From Whitmania pigra (Eukaryota; Annelida; Clitellata; Hirudinida; Haemopidae): 64,000 nucleotides of DNA. Positions 28,172 through 40,900 of this stretch are shown in pieces; positions within the stretch are counted from its first letter, which is position 1; every line of letters begins with the position of its first letter. The DNA lies in assembly GCA_021613335.1 (NCBI GenBank), contig JAJTWR010000067.1, forward strand, positions 1,890,001 through 1,954,000, in the 5' to 3' direction. A program made the translations under genes and the position numbers. A model generated the notes under the pieces. It made no database searches. It worked only from the letters and a program-made list of their open reading frames with translations, and was not told the DNA's origin.

Positions 28172-31100
28172 TCATTTGCGTCCACCGTCATCACCACCGC
28201 CATCATCATCATCACCATCATCAATGAAGTTGACGCTATCATCGCTGTCGAACACGAGCGCCTTCCTGTGTTCGTGGCACCGGTTCGACTTTGGTACTTT
28301 GGACGGGCTCCCCTCTGTACCCTCTTGATGTTCAAGGTTCGACTTCTTCACCCTCAAGAATCCACCACCACAACCGCCGTCGATACCACCATCACCATGG
28401 TGATGATCAAGCCCCAAATTGTCGTCTGGGAATTTCCCTTCGAGGGTTGAATCTTGACCCTCCATCTCTAATCCTAGGGTAGATGACTGAGGGCATTCCA
28501 GGGGAGCATCCAAGTGGTCCAGATGGCTGACCCCCCCGTCAGAGAAGCAGTTGTCGTAGTTGCTGGAAGACTGGTAGCTGAGGCAGCTGGCAGACATGAG
28601 GTCGGGAATGCGGTCGTCGATGCTGCTGGAGCTGCGAACTGAGCTCATGCTGAGGTCGTTCGAAGTGAATCGACCGGCCGATAGCAGGTTCGAATCCCGG
28701 GACGAGCTGATGATGTTGTTGTTGTTGTTATTGTTGGGCGGGTTGTCGCCGGTATTGTTTCTGTTGTTCACTTCAGAGCAACTGCTTACCTGAGTGAGGG
28801 GTGTGAAATAAGATTTTATCATCATCATCATAATCATAATCATCTATTTTATCATCTTCATCATCATCCTCATCATCATAATCATCCATTTTATCATTTA
28901 TCATCATCACCATCATCTATTTTATCATTTATTATTTATGATTTTTAATGACCAATTAATATCAAGAATAAGTCTCTGAGGTTATTAAAGCTGTCAAATA
29001 GTCCCCACCACCACCATCATCATCACCATCACTCACCTTTCCAAAGAGCTTCTCTCTCAACCAGTTCCTGGCCTCGAAGTTCCGACTGCCGAAGCTGAGT
29101 TTCCTGGCCACGGCAGCCACCTTGCCCCCCTCACTTTCCACACTCATCTCCCTCGAAGCCCTCCGATCCCCGAAGACGTTCCTGAAGCTGCCGGTCTTGC
29201 CAAAGATCCTCGGACCGGTCTTCTCGGTCTTGAGACCGGTCTTCTCGCCGAGACTGGAGAGGCCGCCAGACGAGTCGACGACGCTGGGTTCCTTTTTACG
29301 TCGGAAGAGTTGAAGCGTGTCCTGCAGGAACTTGTTGATGGTGCTGTCGTCGAAGCTGTTGCGGCTGTCGTTGCCGACGGCGTTGGAAAGAATGCCGTCG
29401 ATGCTCGAGTCGTTGATGTCGCCGTCGTCGTCGTTGTTGTTGTTGAGGAGGTCTTGTTGTTGAAGCGTGTTGTTGTTGACGGTTTTGTTGTTGTCAGCAG
29501 TGGAGGTGGTGGGCTTGAAGGAGTAGTCCTCGGGACTCCACGACGGGATTAGGAGTTCCATCTCGTGAACTTTTTGGAAAAAAAATGAATTGAAGTGAGG
29601 AGAGGCGGAATTTAATGAAATTAAAGTCTAGAATCGATCTTGTGGATATCACCCTTCTCTATAGTCATCAATACCACCATCATCATCATGATCATCACCT
29701 CCGTCCGTGTCCTCCTCGTCGTCGTCTTCCTCATCATCGTCTGATTCTCCAACATACTCAGATTCTTCCCCCTTCCAGCTGCAGTCATCCTTGATGTCAT
29801 CGTCAGTGGCAACAGAACAAGGCACTGTTTCTGGCTCCTCCTCTGTTCTTTCCAGCTGGCGGACGTTGGTCTGCTTGAGGCAATTGACATTCTTCAGGGG
29901 TCTGGCAGGAACCTCGGGGGTTGGCCCCGAAGCCGAGTTGTCCTGGAGTTTAGGGGGCATCCTATCTTGCAGCCTTAGGTCTCGTGGATCTTTGTCTTGA
30001 TGCTGTTGTTGTTGTTGCTGCTTCGTTGCGTTTTCCTTCTTCTGCCTGGATTTCTCTCTCCTCCGATTGGACAGTTGCTCGAGTTTGACCCTAGAACTCT
30101 TCCTCTCGACCCCTTCGTGCTTCATGACTGCCTTGCTATGAATGACCGGCAGGTTCTTCTGGGGGAACATCCTCAGGTGCTGCCCTACGTGCTGGGGCAG
30201 CTGCTGAGCTTGCTGGAGCAACTTCAACTGCTGCTGATGCTGCCTCGAGGCCAGGTCTTGTTGTTGCGGTTGTCCCGACATCAAGTCATGCTGTTGTTGA
30301 TTGGCTTGGGAATAGGAAGGGGCGTGGCCAACCGGGGTGACTGCCTCCAGGTTTTTGTTGCGTTGCTTGTCGGGCACACTGTAGAGGTCTTCGACCCTGT
30401 AAGGTCGAACAACGTTGAGGTTGTTGTTCGTGAAGGACTTCTGCTTTTGTTGGGTCAGGGGTTGTGATGGCTGATGTTTTTGTTGTTGTCCTGTTTGGTG
30501 AACGTTCCCTGGGAATTTCAGCTGCTTGTCCGGAGAGCAGGTGATGGCGTAATTGTTTTGGATGAACTTTGTTTGAACTCCATCTGTCTGCTGATCCACA
30601 TTTGGCTTATGATCCATGTACTCATCCGATTGGCTGGCAACTTCTTTAAAAAAAACAACTCATTAGCTATAACAAAGTTGCAAATGAAGAACATATACAG
30701 ATACAGATGTTACTTAATATAATTCTAAACAAATCAATAAGAAATTAAATCGGTCAACTGATTGAGGAGCCACCAAATTAACTAACCAATCAATTAATCA
30801 ACCTCGCAATCATTCAATCAATCAACCCTGCTTTTATTCAAATTCTCCACTTCCAGCATGGGCGCATTACCTCGACAAGGGTCAAGTCCGTAGTTCAACC
30901 TGCTGCTGTTCGTTGACTGTTTTGGCTGATATCCAGCAGGCTGCTGATGATGTTGTTGTTGGCAACGTACGACGTTGTTGTTGTCAAAGGATAGGCGGTA
31001 GAAGTCGACTGGACGACTCCCCCTGTCTGGGGATTTTCCAGAGGAGATGAGGGCAAGGTCATTCCTCTTGGAGTCAACGATCCTGTTCTGGATGGCAGCA

Positions 31101-31504
31101 GCGGTAGACTTCAGAACGGAGACGTTTCGATCCGCGCACCCCTTCGCCAATAGGTTCTCCAGCTCCCCTATGACGGCCATCTTGGGCTCAACCTCTTTGG
31201 TCTTGTCCGGCTCGGAGGCCTTGATCTCCAACGAGGTGGGCAGTTGTCTCCGATTGTTGAGAGGGAAGTAGGAAGGCCTCTGTGGTACGGGAGGGGGACG
31301 ATGATGGTAGTGGTGGTGGCTGGGGATCGAAGGTGGCGTGCCCGGGTCTTGAAAGGTCCTGAACTCTCCCGCATTGCTGTAGTTGAATGAGCCGGACGAG
31401 GCAGAGGTTGATGAGGCCCCATAGGGAAAGGTCTGCTGGCTGGAGTTCATGAGGGTCAGAGGTCTCTCAGGGTCATAGGAAAGTTTCGGGGAGTAGAAGA
31501 AGAC
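28172..31504 (-). CDS. FAT: FAT-like cytoplasmic tail exons
   Basis: Exons 31504-30871, 30643-29653, 29569-29037 and 28789-28172 encode a tail of about 920 residues, long for the family. The first has a Pro-rich stretch (RPPPVPQRPSYFP) that could bind SH3 domains, and a conserved-looking VFFYSPKLSYDPERP. The second is Gln-rich with a basic segment (RRREKSRQKKE) and an acidic end. The third has Arg/Ser-rich FGKTGSFRNVFGDRRASRE. The fourth is Ser/Asp-rich and ends GGRK, without a C-terminal PDZ-binding motif; the stop is TGA 28174-28172. The join between exons two and three is uncertain: the best acceptor (CAAAAAG at 29570-29576) needs phase 1, while the last donor gives phase 2. No tail motif was matched with certainty; assignment rests on frame and position. 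Confidence 0.75.
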
Positions 31505-34500
31505 CTGGGGATGGCAGGATAAATAGTTTTGAAGGCATTGTTAATTTATTCAAATTTATTTATCATAATACATAATTTATAATTTACTGCTATTTGAAGT
31601 TCTATGCGGACAGGGTTTTTAAAACTCAGGGTAATGTGTTCGCATTAAGAGCATCTCTAAGTCTATGCATTAGGAATTCATGTATAAATGGGGAATTCAC
31701 CTTGGAATTCTTTGACCTCAGAGGTCGTATTTCGTGGTGGTCTCGGGTGGCAAACTGGGAGGTCGGTCGCCCGTTGGTGCCCCTCCTTTTGTCCGAGGGT
31801 TTGTCTTTTTGCTTCCCGAAGCAGCACTTGCATGCCAGCACCATAAACAAGGAGATCAATAAGAGACTGGCTAGGATGGCTGTGAAGATTATGATTGGGA
31901 TCATGAAGGATCTGATGCTAATATGCCTTAATGAAAGTATGGATATAAATGTAATAATAATAATAATAATAATATAATAATAATAATCATAATAATAATA
32001 GCAATAATACTGGTAAAAATAACAATTATCATCATTACCATCAACTCACCTGTAATTATGAAAACCTCCTCTGAGGTGATTCTCCATGGTGGCAGGTATC
32101 CCTGATGATCACCTGTATTGTCACAGGTCCTGGACAACAACCCACCAGAACAATTACAGGTATAAGACCCCAACAGGTTGATGCACCTGGATAGATGGGG
32201 GCAGGGGTGAGTGAGGCATTCATCCACGTCCTCATCGCATAGGGGACCTGGTTAGGCAAAGAAGAGCAATTGTGATGATTATGATGCTGATGACGTCATA
32301 ATCATTTTTATTATAATAACATCAACATGATTGTACCATAAATATAAATTGCAATAATTACATCATAAAAATGTCATAATTCCAATAACAACTTAAGTCA
32401 TGAAGTATGTACAAATTATAACCATAGTGAAAGAACCACAGACAGACCTTTATACCCAGAGGTGCATTGGCAGGGGAGGTCATCATCCCCTAGGCAGGTG
32501 CCTCCATTCTTACAGGCACATTGGTATCTGCTGGACTCACACCTCCTGCCTTTGAAGTTTGGCAGACAGGAACAGTTGTATTTGTCACGGTGGTTGGTGC
32601 AGGTGCCTGATGATGATGATGTTGAAGATTATGATGATATCGACGACGATGATGGGTATTATTATTTCACCATCGCAAAAACAACAACTACAACCATCAT
32701 TATCACCATCACCATAATAATAATAATAATAATAATAATGATAATAATAATCATCATCATCATCATCACCTCCATTGAGACAAGGGTTGGAGATGCATGG
32801 CCTTTCGTCAACCTCACACCTGACTCCAGAAAACCTCGGCTGGCACCGACACTCGAACGACCCTCCACTGAGAGATATGCAGGTGCCCCCATTCAGACAC
32901 TGACCACTGCACTGCCCTGCAAATGACGATGATTATGATGATATGTAATGACGGTAGTGATGAGGATGACGACGACGACCGCTTAACAATGGTGATGATT
33001 TGTGAAGATGATAAAGATGGATCACTATCATCATTCAACCTTTAACAAAGTATTCCTCGATGCATCCGGTTTCCACTGCCCTCATCTTCTGCAACTTCCC
33101 GACGCCCGTCGAAGAGTGGACCGACAGAGGCACCGAGTCAAACTCAACATCCTTGAGGCAGCCGACGAATCCCTGTCTGACCTCTTCATTGGGCTTGGTG
33201 ACCTCACCCCCGAAGTAGACCAAATCACTGTCGAGGTTGAGGATGTCGTTGACGCCGGGCACTCGACCCTCGCCCGAGTAGATGTAGTCCACGGCCACCC
33301 TTACGTCCCTGTTTGTGGGATGTGGTGGAAATGTGATTGGTCTTATCGTAATCACAAAGATAACAACAACAAGCATCATCAACATCATTGTCATCATAAT
33401 CACCTGTCGATCCTTTCCACGGATATGGCATGCCACTGTCCGTCGCTGATCGTGATTCCATCGACTCTGGCCATTCCAGGCCCACCACCACAGTCGAATC
33501 GGAACTGAATCCTTCCGTTGTCCACCTGTTGTTGTTGATCAATTCAACTTGTCACTATCATCACCGTAACCGTCATCATCACCATCGTCCTCATTATCAG
33601 TATCGTAACCGCCATCATCATCGTAACCACCTCGAGTATACTGTAGTCCACCCTGCCAACAGCATGCATGATCCTTGCCTTCTTCTGCCTCGTCCTTACC
33701 CACAACTTCAGACTCAGACGTTTCTCCATGGCAACGCTGAGGTGCCAACTGGCAAAGCTCTTTCCGGAGAATGTCATGACTTTGTTGTCTGAGATGATAT
33801 GATGATAGTCGAGGTGATGATGGTGTTGATGTGATGATAATGATTTACGTTGATATGATGATGTTGTGTCGGCTCACCATGGCAACCATCCCCAAAGCAG
33901 CTGGAACGCGTTGGCGGAGATACTGATGATGCTGATGTTGATAGCTGTTTCGATGTTCGAGAATCTGGTGCGACCTCTTCACAAGAAGGTCCTATTGTAG
34001 GTTACAACGTCATAAATAATCATTATCATCATCAACACCACCACCTATGACAAATCAATACCGCCACTACTATTATCATTACCAGCACAAATAATGATGA
34101 TGATGATCATCATCCACCTACCTGCCATTCCCTTCTTGCACAGACACTGGTGCGTCAACCTGAACGTATAGGAGACCACGCCCATACCGTCGGTTGCCAT
34201 GACAACGCTTCTGTCGGTGTCCAATTGGATGTCTGGGTGACAATCCCGATCCCTCGGGCAAGCGTTCCTAGAGCAGGGATTGGCCAGGATCTGAAGGATC
34301 CTCAACTTTGACCTCAGTTCGATGTCTTCCCTGTGTTGTTCCAGACGCCTCTTGAGGACAGAGTTTTTGAAGTAGCTGAGGAGTAATTATGAATGTTTGA
34401 AATTGTAATAATAATAATAATAACAATAATATTAATCAATATTGTAATATATAATTATTATAAAATATGTATTATAAAAATATATAATATAATTATATTA

Positions 34501-35401
34501 ATTAATAATATTAGTAATTCTGATCATCATCATCATCGTCACCTTCACCACCACAATAATAATAATAATATAATAATAATAATATAATAATAATAATAAT
34601 ATAATAATAATAATAATATAATAATAATAATAATAATAACCATCATAATCTTACCCTTCTCCAAGCAGTTTCTTGACCGCCAAGAGTAGTTCAAAATATT
34701 TCCTTCTTCCTGTTTCCCTCTTCAAATTCCTGCTGTGGTTCGTCATGTCCAGAACTGCAGAAGCCTCATTGGTGGATTCCCTCGTCTCCTGAGCACCAAT
34801 CAGCATCACCTCTCTCCGATCGACACCAATCACGTTCGCGATCGACTCCCTCAGGGCAAATAGGTCGGGCAGGTCTCCTCCCCCTGCCACAATCACTCTC
34901 ATCATGAGAGAGTTCTTCAGGACTTCTGTCGTGATGGTTGTTACGGTGATGTGGATGGAGGACTGGGAGACAAACCTGCCGTCGCTCACCGAAACTGTCA
35001 GATTGTAAGTCCCCTGATTGAGCTCGTCGAGGGTCTTCAGGGGAAGATAATGATGATGATGATCATCATCCACCTACCTGCCATTCCCTTCTTGCACAGA
35101 CACTGGTGCATCAACCTGAACGTATAGGAGACCACGCCCATACCGTCGGTTGCCATGACAACGCTTCTGTCGGTGTCCAATTGGATGTCGGGGTGACAAT
35201 CCCGATCCCTCGGGCAAGCGTTCCTAGAGCAGGGATTGGCCAGGATCTGAAGGATCCTCAACTTTGACCTCAGTTCGATGTCTTCCCTGTGTTGTTCCAG
35301 ACGCCTCTTGAGGACAGAGTTTTTGAAGTAGCTGAGGAGTAATTATGAATGTTTGAAATTGTAATAATAATAATAATAATAATATAATAATAATAATAAT
35401 A

Positions 35402-35442
<41 letters not shown>

Positions 35443-37367
35443 TAATAATAATAATAATAATAATAACCATCATAATCTTACCCTTCTCCAAGCAGTTTCT
35501 TGACCGCCAAGAGTAGTTCAAAATATTTCCTTCTTCCTGTTTCCCTCTTCAAATTCCTGCTGTGGTTCGTCATGTCCAGAACTGCAGAAGCCTCATTGGT
35601 GGATTCCCTCGTCTCCTGAGCACCAATCAGCATCACCTCTCTCCGATCGACACCAATCACGTTCGCGATCGACTCCCTCAGGGCAAATAGGTCGGGCAGG
35701 TCTCCTCCCCCTGCCACAATCACTCTCATCATGAGAGAGTTCTTCAGGACTTCTGTCGTGATGGTTGTTACGGTGATGTGGATGGAGGACTGGGAGACAA
35801 ACCTGCCGTCGCTCACCGAAACTGTCAGATTGTAAGTCCCCTGATTGAGCTCGTCGAGGGTCTTCAGGGGAAGATAATGATGATGATGATCATCATCCAC
35901 CTACCTGCCATTCCCTTCTTGCACAGACACTGGTGCATCAACCTGAACGTATAGGAGACCACGCCCATACCGTCGGTTGCCATGACAACGCTTCTGTCGG
36001 TGTCCAATTGGATGTCGGGGTGACAATCCCGATCCCTCGGGCAAGCGTTCCTAGAGCAGGGATTGGCCAGGATCTGAAGGATCCTCAACTTTGACCTCAG
36101 TTCGATGTCTTCCCTGTGTTGTTCCAGACGCCTCTTGAGGACAGAGTTTTTGAAGTAGCTGAGGAGTAATTATGAATGTTTGAAATTGTAATAATAATAA
36201 TAATAATAATATAATAATAATAATAATAATATAATAATAATAATAATATAATAATAAATAAACTGTTGCATAAAATGTATACAATTATTTGTTCTAACAT
36301 TTCTTAATATTACTATTACCATCATTATCGTCATCACTATCATAAACATCATCAACATCATCATCATCCTTTCAAACCTTGGAATCAAGTTTTGAGGCTG
36401 TCCTGATCTTTCCATGCATGTCGACCATGAACTCGTGCTGTTGTGAGTTCAGTGAGGTCAGTTCAAAGGTGAAAGGTCCTGCATTCGGGTCAAGGTCGTC
36501 ATCTATGACCATGAGTGTAACAACCTCGTGACCTATCTCCACATCCTCCTATAATTAATATAAATTAATAATAATAATAATTGTTGAAACTGTCAATAAA
36601 ATTGTGAATATCAAAATAATAGCACAATGAACATATGATTAAATAATGACAATGTAGTTAAAATAAAAATTTAATATAAAACTAAATAAAGTTATACGTA
36701 TGAATCAATTCACAGGCATCGAATGCATCAATTCAATTAACCCTGAGATTGACATGCCGCTCCTCATTGACGACAGTCGGAGGTGAGTCGTTGACGTCTG
36801 TTACCGTGACGATGACTTCTGCTGATCCAGTCAGCTGAGGCTCGCCCCCGTCGATTGCCAGAACGGTGAACTTGTATTCGCCCCACTGAAATTATAGTTC
36901 CATTATTTTACTTACGATTATTATTCTATTACAATTATATAATAGTTGTTGTTGCTTCTTATTATTTTTAATATGTAAATTTACTCTGTCCGTATATATC
37001 TGTGGCTCTCATTCGAATCGGTTTTTACTAGTGTTCATTTGAATTACTAGATAAACATTATTAACCTGGAAATTAATTAAACATTATTTTTATCATTTTT
37101 ATTACCGTTATTATTATTAATAATGTTAAATTAATATTATTATTATCATCACCATCATCATCATCATCACCTTATGTAAATAAAACCGGCCCTAATTGAT
37201 TCATCTGACATGATCATGATCATCCACAGCCCCTCACTTTTATCATCCTCTCACATCACAATAACTCAGAAACTCGAACAAGTCACACGATTTGGATGAA
37301 GCACTGGACTGTGTCGACGGTTGACGTTTATTGACGAATTTGGAAAGGCATTAGGGCAGTATTAGGG

Positions 37368-37422
<55 letters not shown>

Positions 37423-37901
37423 TAATAATAATGATTATGACGACGACGATGGATGGTTGCCTCGCCAGATAAAACCCCATCTTACCTCCTCCCTGTCCAG
37501 TTGGTGCTTCGTCTGGATTTCCCCAGTTAAGTTATTTATAGCGAAGGTTTCAGTTCCGTTGAGCATGACGTAGTTGAGCAGAGAGTTCTTTTCCGAGTCA
37601 TAATCAGTGGCCTCGACCTGATGCCGTTTAATCATTACATTACATAATTTGCATATATTATGATGTCGTTTGCATATTCACAATATGATAATGCACCATT
37701 GAATATTCTTAAGATCACGCAAGTACTGGCTATCATTAAAAACCCCATCTACACAAGATCAACAACCCTCATCATCATCATCACGATAATTGTCGTCGTC
37801 GTCATCATCATCATCGTCGTAATTGTCATCATCATCATCGTAACCATCATCATCTCCATCATCATCATCATCATCATCATCGTAACCATCATCATCATCA
37901 T

Positions 37902-37952
<51 letters not shown>

Positions 37953-40900
37953 AACCACCACAACTCCAACCTTCCCAACAACTCCTCCCACTGGCACATC
38001 CTCCTCTACGTTGAACAAGAACACGGACGACTGAAACGTTGGCGCGTTGTCGTTGATGTCCCTCACGTCAACCAGGACTGAGGCAGATGAACTGAGACTC
38101 GTGTTGTCGTCGTCAGTTGCTAAGACAACCAGGGACAGGGAACGGACAGTTTCGAAGTCCAACTCGTGAAGCAAAGTTATGACGCCTAGGTGAATTATAA
38201 TCATAACAATAATTATAATATAATACTAATAATTTATTAATATTTATTTCTAATAATATTATCATTATTGTTGATTTTAATAGTCATTGCTGTCATTGTC
38301 ATTATAATTAGAGTTATTATTATCACAAAATTTATTTGGTTATCATTCAACTAATATTTTAATAATCATCATCACTAGGTTATCGACAATAAAATCATAA
38401 ACAAACCAGATTTCCCGTTGATGTAAAAGTACCGACAATCCTGATCTGCCGAGGAAACTGGGTCATTGCAAAGGAGGGAATACTTGATCCCTTCGTCGTC
38501 TGCCGAGGAATCGTCCCTCAGGGCTCTGACTCTACCAACCTCGGAGCCAACAGGGGAGTGCTCTGGAATGGGCAGACGATATATGGACTGAATGAAGGAC
38601 GGAGGGTTGTCGTTGACATTGTTGACATTGACGAGGAACTCAACTGTCGATGATAAGGGTGGTGATCCCTGAAAAACGATGAAAGGCAGATAAATTATGA
38701 TAATTAAGTATTGATAACATTTGCATATTATTATTATTATTGTTATTATTATCATCGTTATTATTTATTTGTTAATAAATAATTATTTGTTAATAAATAA
38801 TATAATTGTTATCACCAAGCTTCATATTATGTCACTAATGGTTATGAAGCTGTTAGATAATAATGAATGGGCTTTTATAATAATATGTACTATAATATAT
38901 AATAATAATAATAGCAATGGTGATGATGATGACGACGAGGAAAAGAGTATTGATACATTGAGCTATTCAACTCACCATATCATGAGCAGCTACTTCTAGC
39001 ACGTATGAGTCATGCTTTTCCCTGTCCAACGAAGCATGGAGAATCACCGAACCAGAACCCACGTGCACTGAGAACAGACCCTCCCCCTGGTTGCTCACCT
39101 TGACGAGGGAGTACCTGGCAAAAAACGTGAGGGGCATGAAGATGACAAAAGTGAAAGTAATAGGTGATGATGATGCTCATCAGAGTAATTCACAGATCAA
39201 GTTGTGATGATGATAATGTATGATAATGGTCAGAGCCTCAAAATAAATTGAGGTATGGGAAATAATTAAATAACAAGTCATCATCACAACCACCATCATC
39301 ATCATCATCCTCTCACCTCACAAGGCCATTCTCTCCCAGGTCGTTGTCAATGGCTACAACCTGACCTATGACCCTTGGGAAGAGGTTATTCTCAGTGACT
39401 GATACGGAATAACCTTCCTTGATGAAAGTGGGTGTCATGTCGTTGACATCTTCGAGGACGAAGTAGACCACCGACTGGCAGCTCCGACCTCCCCCATCTG
39501 TGGCCTTGACGACGATCTCATGCATTTCGCGCTTCTCCCTGTCCAGGTGTGTGGCCGAGCTGATGACACCTGCAAAAGTCGTGGGATAAGGACTCGTGAA
39601 AAATATCGTTAACAATATTATTTTTTTATACCATTAGAAAAATACATAGTAATGAATAGTAAATATAACTTTAGATAGTGATGGTTATGATAATTATGAT
39701 GATGATGAAGGTACTATTAGTATGTATCAACAGTATGTATCAATTATAGTAAATAATCATCATCATCGTCATTTTTACCTGTGGTGCTGTTGATCCAAAA
39801 GAGTTCAGAATCCCCTCCAACCAAAGAATAAAAAACCTCTGAGTTCTTGGTTCTTTTGTCGTCTGCTTCTCGCGCCACAAACCTGGTGAGTTCTTTTCCT
39901 ATGGGGATGTTTTCTGGAACTACCACGGTGGAGAGCTGATGGTTGGTGATATATAATTTGAAACATTAAAATATAAAAATATTTTGGTTGTGAGAAATAC
40001 TGGTGAATGAAACAAAATATAAAATGCATTCGGAAGAAAATGTCGCCTGACAAAATTGTATGCACATTGTAGGTGATGAGGATAATGATAAACAGGATTG
40101 TGATAACTAAAAAAAAATAAAAAGAAACATGAAAAATTATAATAATAATAAAATTACCATAAAATGATAACAATAATGTTAATTGAATATCATAATAGCA
40201 TAAATTACAAGCTAAGAATAACGTAAAATTAACATGAATTACATCAAAAGTGCATCCAACAGACCCACCTAGCCCCTTGAAACAGCTTAAAAAGTTTAAG
40301 AAGTAAAATAGATCGACCCCATAAACATATAGAAATCTCCATTGCATCTCACCTGTACGCAAGTAGGTGGGTTGTCGTTGACGTCCGCCACGTCAATCAC
40401 GACATGTGAGGTCGCCATGTGCTTCCCATCACTGACCACAACCTCCAACCTGTAACTGTCCCTGATTTCCCTGTCAAGTCGACCCCTGAGAAGTAAATGA
40501 CCTGACCCATTTACAACAAAGGCTCCGCCTACGTTGCCTGAGGTTATGCCAAAGGTTAGGTCAGAATCTGGGTCAGGGTCATAGGTCAGCAGATGGAGGA
40601 GTGGAGATTCAGAGGGGGGTGTGTCTTCTCTTATGGAAACCTGGAGTGGACAGTTGCATGGTGGGAATATAAGAAGAGTTGATGAATTGAAAATTTGTTT
40701 TTTAATTTTTTTTTTATTTTGCTATTCCAGAATAATTTCTGGACACATCCACCATTTAACTAAGTTAATTATGAATCAATTATGCTAATCATCACCGGCT
40801 GATTAATAACTATTTACGAACAATTAACCAGCTATTATGTCACAACACAACTGACATGTTACCTCAAACTCCTTTCGTTCGAACCTCGGCCAGTTATCAT

